Translations under genes and position numbers: made by a program | Notes under the pieces: generated by a model | Told to the model about the DNA's origin: nothing | The model's database searches: none | Seen by the model: only the letters and a program-made list of their open reading frames with translations | Shown: in pieces, positions 28,233 through 37,799 of the stretch | How positions within the stretch are numbered: position 1 is the stretch's first letter | Layout: each line of letters opens with the position of its first letter | Assembly (NCBI RefSeq): GCF_029023785.1 | Contig: NZ_CP118955.1 | Coordinates: 1,886,001 to 1,950,000, forward strand | DNA length: 64,000 nucleotides | Reading direction: 5' to 3' | DNA from: Enterococcus faecium | Lineage (GTDB): Bacteria > Bacillota > Bacilli > Lactobacillales > Enterococcaceae

Positions 28233-28349
28233 AAACGGTGTTCTCCTGCCAACTCCTCGGTCACAAGTCACAATATCCATCAAACATGAGAAGCTGTTTT
28301 TGAAATTATTTCTTGTGATTCGGAGTTAAATGGTAGGCTCACAACCTCT
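28233..28349 (+). repeat. Intergenic palindromic module, core type B
   Basis: Near-copy of 14247-14363, from AAACGGTGTTC to CACAACCTCT. First of four modules in head-to-tail array. Confidence 0.88.
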
Positions 28350-28352
28350 GGA

Positions 28353-28471
28353 TAAACGGTATTCAAAAGCCAGTTTCTCGGTATTAAGCCAAATTTATGC
28401 AAAAATGTAGAAAGCCATTTTCACAAAATTTTTCTTAACACTCGAAACTAAACGTCTTTTTCAAAACCTCT
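28353..28471 (+). repeat. Intergenic palindromic module, core type E
   Basis: Starts AAACGGTATTC and ends AAAACCTCT. Core CTCGGTATTAAG pairs with CTTAACACTCGAA. This core is not seen elsewhere in the window. Confidence 0.8.
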
Positions 28472-28475
28472 TGGT

Positions 28476-28594
28476 AAACGGTGTTCAAAAGCTTGCATCT
28501 GCGGTAATAAGTTCAGCCAATTCAAAAACAAGAAAAGCTGTTTTTGCTTGGCTATTCTTATTACTTGTTGCAGGGCAGCTTTTTCACAACCTCT
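28476..28594 (+). repeat. Intergenic palindromic module, core type A
   Basis: Starts AAACGGTGTTC and ends CACAACCTCT; TGCATCTGCGGTAATAAG pairs with CTTATTACTTGTTGCAG. The inner loop carries AGAAAAGCTG, which type B also has. Confidence 0.88.
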
Positions 28595-28599
28595 CCACT

Positions 28600-28716
28600 A
28601 AACGGTGTTCAATCAGCTGACCCTCGGTATTAGCTCAAAAAACGGCAAAATATGAGGAACTATTTTTCCGTTAGTTTCTCTAATACTCAGGTCAAAACGC
28701 TGATTTCACAGCCTCT
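28600..28716 (+). repeat. Intergenic palindromic module, core type C
   Basis: Nearly identical to 14368-14484. Ends 20 bases before the glnA stop codon. A further ACGGTATTC end follows at about 28722-28730 inside the short gap to glnA. Confidence 0.88.
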
Positions 28717-28735
28717 AATTCACGGTATTCCTGTT

Positions 28736-30076
28736 TTAATAAAGTTCTAGATATTGTTCTCTTTCCCACTCGGAAACAGTTTGTCTGAATGCCGCCCATT
28801 CGAGACGTTTTGCTTCAACAAAATTTGAGAAGATATGTTGTCCTAATGCGTCAATCATTACATTATCCTTACGCAATTCTTTGATAGCATTATGGATAGT
28901 TGAAGGTAAGTCCTGGATATGTGCAGCTTCTCTTTCTTCCTCATCCATTACATAAATGTTACGGTCAACAGCTGCTGGCGGTGTGATCTGATTACGGATA
29001 CCGTCTAGTCCTGCTTGCAACAATACTGCCATTGCCAAGTATGGGTTTGCAGATGGATCAACTGACCGCAATTCCAAACGTGTGGATAAACCGCGAGATT
29101 CTGGTACACGTACTAATGGCGAACGATTACGGCCACTCCATGCGACATAAACAGGCGCTTCATAACCTGGAACGAGACGTTTATAAGAATTGACTGTTGG
29201 ATTGCAAACGGCTGTGTAGGCACGAGCATGTTTCAGCAAACCACCTAAGAAATGATAAGCTGTTTCACTTAGTTCCAATTCACCGTCTTTATCATAGAAA
29301 ACATTTCCTTCATCATTGAACAAAGACATATTGCAATGCATACCAGAACCATTGATCCCAAATAACGGTTTCGGCATGAAAGTCGCGTGAAGTCCATGCT
29401 TGCGTGCAATCGTTTTGACAACGAGCTTGAAGGTTTGGATATTATCACAAGCATCTACCACATCTGCATATTTAAAGTCAATTTCATGCTGTCCTGGCGC
29501 TACTTCATGATGTGAAGCTTCCACTTCAAAGCCTAGACTTTCTAATTCCAACACGATGTCACGGCGGCAATTTTCACCTAAATCTGTTGGTGCAAAATCA
29601 AAATAACCACCTTTATCATTCAAGGTCGTTGTGATCCCACCGTCTTCGTCTAATTTAAATAAGAAGAATTCTGGTTCAGGTCCTAAATTGAAAGAGGTAA
29701 AACCAAGGTCGCGCATATCTTTCAATGCTCGTTTCAAATTCCCGCGAGGATCGCCGGCAAATGGTGTCCCATCCGGATTATAGATATCACAAATTAAACG
29801 AGCAACTTTTCCATGAGCACTTTCCCACGGGAAGATCATCCAAGTGGAGAGATCTGGATACAAATACATATCGCTTTCTTCAATTCGAACAAATCCTTCA
29901 ATCGAAGAACCGTCAAACATCATTTTATTTTCTAATACTTTGTCGATCTGGCTCACTGGAACTTCTACATTTTTGATCGTACCTAAGATGTCTGTGAACA
30001 TCAATCGTAAAAATCGTACGTTTTCTTCCTCAATGATTCGTTTGATTTCTTCACCTGTTATCTGTTTCTTTACCAT
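28736..30076 (-). CDS. glnA: Glutamine synthetase type I
   Basis: Condenses glutamate, ammonia and ATP to glutamine. 446 residues, the shorter GSI form without an adenylylation insertion, as in Firmicutes where control is by feedback inhibition and Gln[10 protein letters not shown] near residue 52, [21 protein letters not shown] and the ATP-binding region follow. Read with glnR from one promoter bearing a GlnR box. Confidence 0.97.
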   Translation of the reverse strand: MVKKQITGEEIKRIIEEENVRFLRLMFTDILGTIKNVEVPVSQIDKVLENKMMFDGSSIEGFVRIEESDMYLYPDLSTWMIFPWESAHGKVARLICDIYNPDGTPFAGDPRGNLKRALKDMRDLGFTSFNLGPEPEFFLFKLDEDGGITTTLNDKGGYFDFAPTDLGENCRRDIVLELESLGFEVEASHHEVAPGQHEIDFKYADVVDACDNIQTFKLVVKTIARKHGLHATFMPKPLFGINGSGMHCNMSLFNDEGNVFYDKDGELELSETAYHFLGGLLKHARAYTAVCNPTVNSYKRLVPGYEAPVYVAWSGRNRSPLVRVPESRGLSTRLELRSVDPSANPYLAMAVLLQAGLDGIRNQITPPAAVDRNIYVMDEEEREAAHIQDLPSTIHNAIKELRKDNVMIDALGQHIFSNFVEAKRLEWAAFRQTVSEWEREQYLELY

Positions 30077-30103
30077 GGTATCCCTCTTCCTTTTTTAATT
30101 TAT

Positions 30104-30496
30104 TCAGTCAAAGAATTGTCTTTGCAATCCTTGCGACTGATAATGACCTGTTTTGCTTAACCCACCTTGCGCCAAAATCTCATCACGAAAAATTTGTCGA
30201 ACGTCATGATCTGTCAACGGCTTCTTGTTTTTTGCTTCTTGTTTTTTCGCCTGTGCCATTTCGTATACACGTTTGATCCCAGCCATATTCAATCCCTCTG
30301 AAAGATAGTCTTTAATCTCAAGCAACATATCAATATCATTCAGCGAATACATACGTCGGTTTCCTTCGCTTCGTTCCGGATGAACTAAATCTTGTTCTTC
30401 ATAATAGCGAATTTGCCGAGCAGACAAATCAGTCAGCTTCATAACTGTACCAATTGGAAATACGGACATAGATCGGCGCAATTCCTTTTCTCCCAT
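30104..30496 (-). CDS. glnR: MerR-family nitrogen regulator GlnR
   Basis: Represses glnRA when glutamine is plentiful, helped by feedback-inhibited GlnA. N-terminal MerR winged helix (MKLTDLSARQIRYYEEQDLVHPERSEGNRRMYS), dimerisation helix, and a C-terminal tail ending GLQRQFF that receives the GlnA signal in the family. 130 residues; 27 bases before glnA. Confidence 0.95.
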   Translation of the reverse strand: MGEKELRRSMSVFPIGTVMKLTDLSARQIRYYEEQDLVHPERSEGNRRMYSLNDIDMLLEIKDYLSEGLNMAGIKRVYEMAQAKKQEAKNKKPLTDHDVRQIFRDEILAQGGLSKTGHYQSQGLQRQFFD

Positions 30497-30529
30497 CAGA
30501 CGTCCCCTTTCGTTTTATAAGTTGGCTAA

Positions 30530-30558
30530 AGTGTACCAATTAAAAAAAATATTGTCAA
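30530..30558 (-). promoter_or_regulatory. glnRA promoter
   Basis: TTGACA (30553-30558), 17-base spacer and TACACT (30530-30535) on the minus strand. Confidence 0.8.
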
Positions 30559-30565
30559 CTGCATA

Positions 30566-30582
30566 TGTTAGGTTTTCTAACA
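30566..30582. promoter_or_regulatory. GlnR operator
   Basis: TGTTAGGTTTTCTAACA fits the GlnR/TnrA box TGTNA-N7-TNACA perfectly. It sits just upstream of the -35 of glnRA, the known position of site 1. A second, degenerate box may overlap the -35 but is not clear. Confidence 0.85.
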
Positions 30583-30624
30583 TGAGATCTCTATTTTTTA
30601 TAAAATAACAAAAAAATAAGAACA

Positions 30625-30667
30625 CAAAAAAGGTATCTAGTTGATTTTCGTACCAGATACCTTTTAT
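30625..30667 (-). terminator. hflX terminator
   Basis: AGGTATCT (30631-30638) pairs with AGATACCT (30655-30662), with T-run on the minus-strand side. Confidence 0.85.
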
Positions 30668-30724
30668 TTTTTATTATACTGTACTATCCTTTATTAGTGT
30701 TTTTATTGTTAAAAAAATAAAATT

Positions 30725-31954
30725 TTATTGGTTTTTTCTTAACCATTTTGAATTGGTTTTTGCAAACCCTTTAACTTCATATTCGTTTGTTTCTTCCATG
30801 TACGCTTCGTCCAAAACCATTGTTTGTCTTCTCAACTCGCTTAATTTCTGTCCTTCGTTGCTTGGCACAGAAAGTGTATAAGGGGTCATTAGTTCCATCA
30901 GCTGACGTTTGATTGCTTCGATCAACGCCATCTTACCTTCTTTCGTCTGAGTAGAAATCAATACATTTGGGAATAGCGTAGGCGTGAACATCGCTGGGTC
31001 GATCTGGTCTGCCTTATTGTAAACAGTCAGTATCGGCATTTCTTTCATATTCAGTTCATCCATCAATTTTAAGACAGTCTGCTCCTGTAAAATACGATCT
31101 GGAGAACTAGCATCGACTACATGTAGCAAAAGATCCATATTTTGACTTTCTTCTAATGTAGAATGGAAAGCATCGATCAGTTGCGTAGGCAGGTCTTGGA
31201 TGAACCCGACGGTATCCGTTACAGTAATCTCAAATCCTTCAGCAAAACGCCATCTCTTAGTCAATGGATCTAACGTTGCAAACAATTGATCTTTCGAATA
31301 AGTATCCGCTTGTGTCAATAGATTCAAGATAGTTGACTTCCCGGCATTCGTGTAGCCAATAAGTCCAATCTGAAAAATCTCGCTATTTTTTCTTTTTTGG
31401 CGATTGCGCTCTCGATGAGCTTCTACTTCTTTCAATTCTTTCTTAACAGCAAAAATTTTATTCCGTATATGTCGGCGGTCTGTTTCTAACTTTGTTTCAC
31501 CTGGCCCTCTTGTTCCGATCCCACCGCCAAGACGAGATAATGTTTTCCCTTGCCCTACTAAACGAGGCAGCAGGTATTCTAACTGAGCAAGTTCAACCTG
31601 CAGCTTCCCTTCTTTCGAACGAGCACGCATCGCAAAAATATCTAAGATAAGCTGCACGCGATCAATTACCGGAAGACCAACAGCATCGGTAATCAGTTGG
31701 CTCTGTCTCGGAGTTAGCTCATGATTAAAGATGATCAAATCCGCTTCATGCGCATCCGCTTGTTGAACTAATTCTTGTAATTTCCCTTTACCGATAATCG
31801 TTTGCCGATCCACTTGTGGTCTCTTTTGTGTAATTGTGAATACGACTTCTCCTGATGCGGTATTCGTCAGCTGAACTAGCTCTTCCATTGACTCTGAAAA
31901 GTAACGCTGGTTTGCTTCGGTTTCTACCCCTACGATGATCACTTTTTCTTCCAT
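30725..31954 (-). CDS. hflX: GTPase HflX
   Basis: Ribosome-associated GTPase that splits stalled 70S ribosomes. N-terminal glycine-rich domain and helical linker (GTRGPGETKLETDRRHI), then the G domain: GYTNAGKST (G1), DTVGFIQDLP (G3), NKAD (G4). About 409 residues from the ATG at 31954, which has GGAGG nine bases upstream and starts two bases after the miaA stop; the frame is open further upstream within miaA. Confidence 0.94.
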   Translation of the reverse strand: MEEKVIIVGVETEANQRYFSESMEELVQLTNTASGEVVFTITQKRPQVDRQTIIGKGKLQELVQQADAHEADLIIFNHELTPRQSQLITDAVGLPVIDRVQLILDIFAMRARSKEGKLQVELAQLEYLLPRLVGQGKTLSRLGGGIGTRGPGETKLETDRRHIRNKIFAVKKELKEVEAHRERNRQKRKNSEIFQIGLIGYTNAGKSTILNLLTQADTYSKDQLFATLDPLTKRWRFAEGFEITVTDTVGFIQDLPTQLIDAFHSTLEESQNMDLLLHVVDASSPDRILQEQTVLKLMDELNMKEMPILTVYNKADQIDPAMFTPTLFPNVLISTQTKEGKMALIEAIKRQLMELMTPYTLSVPSNEGQKLSELRRQTMVLDEAYMEETNEYEVKGFAKTNSKWLRKNQ

Positions 31955-31955
31955 T

Positions 31956-32873
31956 TTATTCCGCCTCCAGCCATTTTTTGATTGTTTGCTCAATCTGACT
32001 TTTTTGATTTGGCTCACTTATAAGATCAAACCACTGTGCATCCAAACGGTTACGAAACCACGTCAACTGACGTTTCGCGTATCTTCTCGAATGTAGTTTG
32101 ACTTGTTCTGTTGCTTCTTCCAATGTTTCTTTCCCTTCAAAATAAGGGAAAAATTCTTTATATCCAATACCTTGACTGGCCTGGACTTCTCCAAGCTCAT
32201 ACACCTTACGCGCTTCTGCTACTAAACCTTCTGCTAGCATCAAATCGACTCTTTGATTGATTCGTTCATAAAGAATACTACGCTTCGTATCTAATCCAAT
32301 CATGAGGTAATCATACAATTGCTTTGGCTCTTCTTTAGGTGCCGTGATACTATGTCCTGTCGTCTCTAAAACTTCCAGAGCTCTTATCACTTTGCGTTGA
32401 TTGTTCCAGTGGATTTTCTCAGCAGCTGCCGGGTCTTTTTCTTTCAACTGATTCCATAATGCTTGGGAACCAATTGTTTCAGCTAACGTTTCATACTTTT
32501 TTCTAATCTCAGGATTCGCTTCTTCTGTCGCTCCTAACTGATAATCATATAGAAGGGATTGGATATAGAGACCCGTACCACCAGCTATGATAGGTAGGTG
32601 CCCTCGGTTCGCAATCTCGGTAATCAATTGTCGACCTGAATGCTGAAAATCAGCGGCTGAGTAACGTTGAGTAGGTTCGATCACATCAATCAAATGATGC
32701 GGAACATTATTCATCTCTTCTTCTTTGATTTTTGCTGTACCGATATCCAGATTTTTATAGATTTGCAATGAATCACCACTGATGATCTCTCCTCCAAATA
32801 GTTGTGCGAGTTCCACACTTAGCGCTGTTTTACCGACTGCTGTCGGACCGACGATCACTAATACTTTTTCCAT
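31956..32873 (-). CDS. miaA: tRNA dimethylallyltransferase
   Basis: Adds an isopentenyl group to A37 of tRNAs reading UNN codons. P-loop GPTAVGKTAL at the N-terminus, ISGDSLQIYK, AGGTGLYIQSLLYDY and QLTWFRNR near the C-terminus. 305 residues. Directly followed by hflX with essentially no gap. Confidence 0.96.
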   Translation of the reverse strand: MEKVLVIVGPTAVGKTALSVELAQLFGGEIISGDSLQIYKNLDIGTAKIKEEEMNNVPHHLIDVIEPTQRYSAADFQHSGRQLITEIANRGHLPIIAGGTGLYIQSLLYDYQLGATEEANPEIRKKYETLAETIGSQALWNQLKEKDPAAAEKIHWNNQRKVIRALEVLETTGHSITAPKEEPKQLYDYLMIGLDTKRSILYERINQRVDLMLAEGLVAEARKVYELGEVQASQGIGYKEFFPYFEGKETLEEATEQVKLHSRRYAKRQLTWFRNRLDAQWFDLISEPNQKSQIEQTIKKWLEAE

Positions 32874-32876
32874 ATT

Positions 32877-33614
32877 TTACCTACTTTTCGTTGATTGTTT
32901 CCACCGAAGAGCTTTCTCCGGAAAATCAGTTATTATTCCATCTATTTTGAGTTCTTGACATTTGGCCATTTCTTCTTCATCGTTAATCGTCCATGCACGA
33001 ATTGCTTTTGGAAAATCAGCTGCCTGGACTGGATGTTCGAACAACCAAGTATTTTTTGGATGTACTCCTTCTATATAAGGGGTTTCTGCTGCTAGTTGGA
33101 TCTTTTTATCAGAAGTACTCATCAATAAGTCCAGCTGTATCTCCGGTTCCAGTAATGCGATTTTTTCCAAAGAATCCAAATGAAAGCTGCAATATGCATG
33201 TTGAAAAGGCCAATCTCTACTTTTTAATGTTTCGGCTAATTTTTCTTCGATACCGGGATATTCATACTGATCAGTTTTAATTTCAATCATTAGCATCCCT
33301 CGGTAATTTTTTTGGAGGAGCAGTCCTAACACTTCTCTCAATTCAGGAACTTTAGCTGCTGGAAATTCTTTGCTGAATTTGCCCCCTGCATTCAATTTTT
33401 TGAGTTCTTCCAATGTTTTTTCTCGAATCAGCCCTTTACCGTTAGTCGTCCGGTCCACTTCTTCGTCGTGCATAACGATCAAATAACCATCTTTGCTTAG
33501 ATGGACATCTAGTTCGATACCATCTGCACCTACTCGTACAGCTTCTGCAAATGCAGGAAGCGTATTTTCTGGGTGGGTGCCGCTGCTTCCGCGATGGGCA
33601 TAGATTTGTAACAT
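32877..33614 (-). CDS. Glycerophosphodiester phosphodiesterase
   Basis: Hydrolyses glycerophosphodiesters to glycerol-3-phosphate and an alcohol. GDPD barrel of 245 residues: AHRGSSGTHPENT with the catalytic His-Arg, ELDVHLSKDG for metal binding and HDEEVDRTTNGKG with the second His. No signal peptide, so cytoplasmic (UgpQ-like). Three bases upstream of miaA and likely in its operon. Confidence 0.92.
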   Translation of the reverse strand: MLQIYAHRGSSGTHPENTLPAFAEAVRVGADGIELDVHLSKDGYLIVMHDEEVDRTTNGKGLIREKTLEELKKLNAGGKFSKEFPAAKVPELREVLGLLLQKNYRGMLMIEIKTDQYEYPGIEEKLAETLKSRDWPFQHAYCSFHLDSLEKIALLEPEIQLDLLMSTSDKKIQLAAETPYIEGVHPKNTWLFEHPVQAADFPKAIRAWTINDEEEMAKCQELKIDGIITDFPEKALRWKQSTKSR

Positions 33615-33648
33615 CTTTCTTCACTCCGTTCAGTTCTATTGTATCATT

Positions 33649-33697
33649 AAGAAAAAAAGAAAGCATTACCACGCTCTCATGTGCAACGGCAATGCTT
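33649..33697 (-). terminator. Terminator after the 175-residue membrane protein gene
   Basis: AGCATTACC pairs with GGCAATGCT (one mismatch) around a 17-base loop; the minus-strand side runs into a T-rich tract. Confidence 0.7.
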
Positions 33698-33704
33698 CAA
33701 AATA

Positions 33705-34232
33705 TCAGCTCCAAACATCATCTTTCGAGAAGAAACCAATCGGCTGGCGCGTCATAGTCTTCAACTGAGCTTTTTTTTCATTGATCATTTCAGTCAGACT
33801 ATCCGTAAAATTCTCTAAAATCACGCGTCCGCCTTTATAAGCATATCCACCAATCTTCATTGTTTCATCTGGAGATAAAATCACTTTTCGATGGGAGATA
33901 TTCTTAAATAGCTCGTCTAAAATATAATTTGGCAGATAAAAACTATTTTGCGCTGAAAATGATTGGAGATACGCAAAATCGTCAATCGTGATATAACAAT
34001 CATCAAATGCATCAAAGCTGACATATTCTTCCATCAGCGTTGTCCGTTTTTGCAAGATCTCGTTGATCTTTTTATTTAATTGATTCAGCGTCTCGATTTC
34101 TTTGACTTTCAATTCCAATTCACGTCTACGCTGTTCTTTATTTTCCAAGTGACGCATTTGCAGTATCATGCCGATATAGACAACTACAGCACCTGTCAGC
34201 ACTCCGATAAGGCCAGTAATACCAACTATCAA
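33705..34232 (-). CDS. Membrane-anchored coiled-coil protein of unknown function
   Basis: 175 residues: one N-terminal transmembrane helix (about 3-25), a charged coiled coil (about 28-70, HLENKEQRRRELELKVKEI), then a soluble domain with no motif I recognise. Divergent from clpP and probably monocistronic, with a hairpin terminator behind it. Topology suggests a membrane-tethered cytoplasmic domain. Confidence 0.7.
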   Translation of the reverse strand: MIVGITGLIGVLTGAVVVYIGMILQMRHLENKEQRRRELELKVKEIETLNQLNKKINEILQKRTTLMEEYVSFDAFDDCYITIDDFAYLQSFSAQNSFYLPNYILDELFKNISHRKVILSPDETMKIGGYAYKGGRVILENFTDSLTEMINEKKAQLKTMTRQPIGFFSKDDVWS

Positions 34233-34313
34233 TCTGTTGTTCCTCCTTGTTTTGTTTCTCTGCTTATCATACCATAAAGCGGGTTTATGCGACTAATTTG
34301 CCTAAGTTTTTTA

Positions 34314-34330
34314 TTTGACCTTTTTTGACC
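34314..34330 (-). promoter_or_regulatory. CtsR operator of clpP
   Basis: Minus strand GGTCAAAAAAGGTCAAA fits the CtsR consensus of direct heptads (A/GGTCAAA-NAN-A/GGTCAAA). It overlaps the -35 and spacer of the clpP promoter. Confidence 0.9.
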
Positions 34331-34343
34331 AAAAATGTATACT
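34315..34343 (+). promoter_or_regulatory. clpP promoter
   Basis: TTGACC (34315-34320), 17-base spacer and TATACT (34338-34343), buried in the CtsR box. The transcript would have a leader of about 60 bases. Confidence 0.85.
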
Positions 34344-34411
34344 ACATTTTAGGTATTAGAAACTAAATTATGGTACACTATTTCTAAACGAAATCAAGGA
34401 GGAACTCTATT

Positions 34412-35005
34412 ATGAATTTAATTCCTACAGTCATTGAACAATCTTCACGAGGTGAAAGAGCTTACGATATCTACTCACGTTTATTGAAAGACCGTATCAT
34501 CATGTTAAGCGGCCAAGTAACAGATGATCTTGCTAATTCGATCATCGCCCAATTGCTTTTCTTAGACGCTCAAGATTCTGAAAAAGATATCTATCTTTAT
34601 ATCAATTCTCCTGGTGGTTCAGTTACAGCAGGTATGGCTATTTACGACACAATGAACTTTGTCAAAGCAGATGTCCAAACAATTGTTATGGGTATGGCTG
34701 CTTCAATGGGAAGCTTCTTGCTGACAGCTGGTACAAAAGGTAAACGATTTGCTTTACCAAATGCTGAGATCATGATCCATCAACCTCTTGGCGGCGCTCA
34801 AGGGCAAGCAACTGAAATCGAAATTGCGGCACGCCATATTTTGCAAACACGCGAACGCTTAAACAAAATTTTAGCTGAACGCACTGGACAACCGCTTGAA
34901 GTGATTGAAAAAGATACAGATCGTGACAACTATATGACAGCTGAACAAGCAAAAGCATATGGATTGATCGATGAAGTCATGGAAAACAGTTCTTCATTAA
35001 ATTAA
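34412..35005 (+). CDS. clpP: ATP-dependent Clp protease proteolytic subunit
   Basis: Serine protease tetradecamer fed by ClpC, ClpE or ClpX. Catalytic triad visible as Ser in GMAASMGSF (about 97), His in MIHQPLGG (about 122) and Asp in [11 protein letters not shown] (about 171). 197 residues, full length. Strong AAGGAGG site. Under CtsR heat-shock control from the overlapping operator. Confidence 0.98.
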   Translation: MNLIPTVIEQSSRGERAYDIYSRLLKDRIIMLSGQVTDDLANSIIAQLLFLDAQDSEKDIYLYINSPGGSVTAGMAIYDTMNFVKADVQTIVMGMAASMGSFLLTAGTKGKRFALPNAEIMIHQPLGGAQGQATEIEIAARHILQTRERLNKILAERTGQPLEVIEKDTDRDNYMTAEQAKAYGLIDEVMENSSSLN

Positions 35006-35051
35006 TCTGTTTCAAAGGAAGCTTTTTTAAGCTCTCTTATCTAAACCAAAT

Positions 35052-35090
35052 AAAAAAGGATGGTCAACTCAAACTGACCATCCTTTTTTA
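35052..35090. terminator. Bidirectional terminator between clpP and the gamma-carbonic anhydrase gene
   Basis: AAAAAGGATGGTCA pairs with TGACCATCCTTTTT around an 8-base loop; serves both converging genes. Confidence 0.9.
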
Positions 35091-35108
35091 TTTTATGGAT
35101 GCTACTGC

Positions 35109-35594
35109 CTATCTTTGCTCCTTGAATTTTCCTTGCGCATGCATCCGACCTATCTCGACATAATGCTGGATGTTTTCTTTGTTTTTTTGTATTTCTTCTT
35201 TTGTCAAAGGACGGATCACTTTAGCTGGGCGACCAAAAGCCAAGACATTAGGAGGAATAACTTTTCCTTCTGTTACTAATGATCCAGCACCAATCAAACT
35301 ATTCTCACCAATAACCGCATGATTCAATATCGTGGTCCCCATCCCGATCAGCGCCCCTTTTTCGATTGTACAGCCATGTAGCATGCACTGATGTCCTACC
35401 GTCACATTCTCCGCAATATCTACAGGTGCATCATGATCGACATGGATGATTGTACCATCTTGGATATTCGTTCTTTGTCCTATTTTTATCCAATTACTGT
35501 CCCCGCGTAAAACAGCTTGATACCAGATCGTCACATCTTCTGACAATGTCACATCACCAATCACTGTGGCATTTGATGCTATAAACCGTTCCAT
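35109..35594 (-). CDS. Gamma-carbonic-anhydrase-like hexapeptide protein
   Basis: Left-handed beta helix protein of the YrdA/PaaY group, 161 residues. Zinc ligands are visible as His in HVDHD and in VGHQCMLHGC, with hexapeptide repeats through IGMGTTILNHAVIGENSLIGAG. Family members are trimers, some with weak carbonic anhydrase or thioesterase activity; the substrate here is not known. Ends against the clpP terminator. Confidence 0.85.
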   Translation of the reverse strand: MERFIASNATVIGDVTLSEDVTIWYQAVLRGDSNWIKIGQRTNIQDGTIIHVDHDAPVDIAENVTVGHQCMLHGCTIEKGALIGMGTTILNHAVIGENSLIGAGSLVTEGKVIPPNVLAFGRPAKVIRPLTKEEIQKNKENIQHYVEIGRMHAQGKFKEQR

Positions 35595-35681
35595 ATTTAT
35601 TTTTCTCCTTTCATTTTTTGTAGAAACTAATCCTATTGAATAAAGGTATCATAGCATATATTTATTTCATAAGAAAAAAAA

Positions 35682-35746
35682 CAGGTAAAACCTGCTCAGG
35701 CCAGATGTCTATTTACAGTATCTGGTAACTGACGTTTTACCTGTTT
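35682..35746 (-). terminator. Nested hairpin after the 65-residue gene
   Basis: Outer arms AACAGGTAAAAC and GTTTTACCTGTT enclose a second stem CCAGAT/ATCTGG. A- and T-runs flank it. It is a likely terminator for the small gene upstream on the minus strand; the two-tier shape is larger than usual. Confidence 0.75.
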
Positions 35747-35944
35747 TTATTGTACATCTATATTTTCTTCTATTACTTTTTTTAAAATTAATTCGTACAC
35801 TTCTATTTGTGCTGCCAAGCGTTCGATTTGAAACTCATTTTCAAAAAAATCAGCTGAATCAAAAGGCTTCGTCTGACAGACGTGCGTTAAACGATCAATT
35901 TCTCTTTTGGCTTCAGTAATTTTTTCATTTAAAAACTGTTCCAT
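35747..35944 (-). CDS. Small coiled-coil protein of unknown function
   Basis: 65 residues, charged, almost wholly helical (LNEKITEAKREIDRL ... RLAAQIEVYELILKKVIEEN), no membrane segment. An AGG-type ribosome binding site (GAGGACACGGAG) precedes the ATG. It stands alone between the exporter genes and a hairpin. No family recognised. Confidence 0.65.
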   Translation of the reverse strand: MEQFLNEKITEAKREIDRLTHVCQTKPFDSADFFENEFQIERLAAQIEVYELILKKVIEENIDVQ

Positions 35945-36038
35945 CTCCGTGTCCTCACTTTTCTTGATAACTTTACTTTACCATTATCAAGAATAGAGAA
36001 CAAAAAATAAGTTTTAAACTGTTTTATTCTTATATGAC

Positions 36039-37799
36039 TTATTCTGCTTCCTCAGCAAATTGGCTGTTATACAGTTTTTCATAAAATCCACCTTGTGCCA
36101 ATAAACTCTCATGCGTTCCTTTTTCAATGATCTGACCTTGATCCATCACTAGAATCAGATCTGCATCACGGATTGTCGATAAACGGTGAGCGATGACGAA
36201 ACTTGTCCGTCCCTCCATCACGCGATCCATTGCTTTTTGAATCAACGCTTCTAAACGGGTGTCTACTGAACTTGTTGCTTCATCTAAAATCAAGATTTTA
36301 GGATCGGAGACCACTGCTCGGGCAATCGTCAGCAACTGTTTTTGTCCTAAAGACACATTGTCTCCCTCAGAATTGATGGCCATATCATATCCATCTGGCA
36401 TCGTTCGGATAAAATGATCTACGTTTGCTGTTTTCGCAGCATCAACTACTTCATAATCTGTCGCATCAAGCTTTCCGAAGCGGATATTATCTGCAATCGT
36501 TCCTTGATAAAGCCATGCATCTTGCAAGACCATACCAAATAGCGAACGCACATCACTGCGACTCATTGATTTGGTGTCGATTCCATCAATCCTTATTGCT
36601 CCTTTGTCTACGTCATAAAAACGCATCAATAGATTGATCAATGTCGTCTTGCCGGCACCGGTCGGACCGACCACAGCTACGGTTTGACCAGCTTTCACTT
36701 CAAAATTCAAATCTTGGATTAATGGTTTCTTCGGATCATATGCAAAATCGACATGATCGAATGTCACATCTCCTAAAATCGTTTCTGGCAGTGAAGCATC
36801 TACTTTGTTTTCTTTTTCTTCTGGCTCATCTAAAATCTCGAATACACGTTTCGTTGCCGCTGATGCACTTTGCAAAACTGAAGACAATTGTGTCACGTTC
36901 CCCATTGGCTGACTGATTTGCCAAATATATTGGATGAATGCTTGTAGTTGACCGACAACGATCGCCCCAGTAATAACATAAAAGCTTCCTAGAACAGCCA
37001 TACCAATATAAGTAGCATAGGCAGTTAATTGAACTAGAGGCATCATCAAGCCAGAAATGAATGCTGCACGAAACCCAAAGTATTTCAAGCTGTGATTAAC
37101 TTTTTTGAATCCTTCCAATGTTTCTTTTTCGCGTCCATATACTTTCAATACACTAAAACCTGTCATATTTTCTTGGACGTAGCCGTTTAGCTCACCAAGA
37201 GAATTCTGCATGCTTTGAAAATATTTCTGCGAAGCATTGATCACTCGTTTTGAGATCCAGATCGATGTTGGAATCATGATCATAGAGATCAGCGCCATCA
37301 TCGGCTGGATATAAAACATCATTGCTGCAGCCAACGTAATTCCCAATATCGCATTTACGATACCAATAAAAGCTTGTTGTAAAGCACCGCTGACTGCATC
37401 TACATCATTCGTCACACGAGACAAAATATTTCCTTGCTGGTTTTTATCGAAATATGAAACCGGAAGACGATTGATTTTTTCTTCTATGTCTCTTCTCAAA
37501 TCATGCATGGCACTTTGAACGACATTTGTCATCAAAACACCAGAAAGTAATTGCGAAATACAATACCCTATTCCAACAACTGTGATCCAAATGAGACATT
37601 TGAATATATAAGAAAAATTGATTGATTCGCCATTGGCAATATTACGGCTGATTTCTGTAGTAGGAAGTCCTGTAACATATGGCAAAGCCACGTTGAAAGC
37701 CACTGTCAGAACTGTAAATAGGATCACTAAAAGAAAAGTCCCACGATACGGTCTGATATATCGAGCTAAACGTTTTAAGGAAGAAAAGGTTTTTTTCAT
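36039..37799 (-). CDS. ABC exporter half-transporter, catalytically consensus ATP-site subunit
   Basis: Type IV ABC exporter half: six membrane helices (1 to about 320) then a nucleotide-binding domain. Walker A GPTGAGKTT, Walker B LILDEATSSVD with the catalytic Glu and the switch His in IAHRLSTI are canonical, but the signature is VSLGQ instead of LSGGQ. 586 residues. Its ATG overlaps the stop of the partner gene by 4 bases. The pair resembles the EfrAB/LmrCD class of heterodimeric drug exporters; substrate and exact name are inference. Confidence 0.88.
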   Translation of the reverse strand: MKKTFSSLKRLARYIRPYRGTFLLVILFTVLTVAFNVALPYVTGLPTTEISRNIANGESINFSYIFKCLIWITVVGIGYCISQLLSGVLMTNVVQSAMHDLRRDIEEKINRLPVSYFDKNQQGNILSRVTNDVDAVSGALQQAFIGIVNAILGITLAAAMMFYIQPMMALISMIMIPTSIWISKRVINASQKYFQSMQNSLGELNGYVQENMTGFSVLKVYGREKETLEGFKKVNHSLKYFGFRAAFISGLMMPLVQLTAYATYIGMAVLGSFYVITGAIVVGQLQAFIQYIWQISQPMGNVTQLSSVLQSASAATKRVFEILDEPEEKENKVDASLPETILGDVTFDHVDFAYDPKKPLIQDLNFEVKAGQTVAVVGPTGAGKTTLINLLMRFYDVDKGAIRIDGIDTKSMSRSDVRSLFGMVLQDAWLYQGTIADNIRFGKLDATDYEVVDAAKTANVDHFIRTMPDGYDMAINSEGDNVSLGQKQLLTIARAVVSDPKILILDEATSSVDTRLEALIQKAMDRVMEGRTSFVIAHRLSTIRDADLILVMDQGQIIEKGTHESLLAQGGFYEKLYNSQFAEEAE

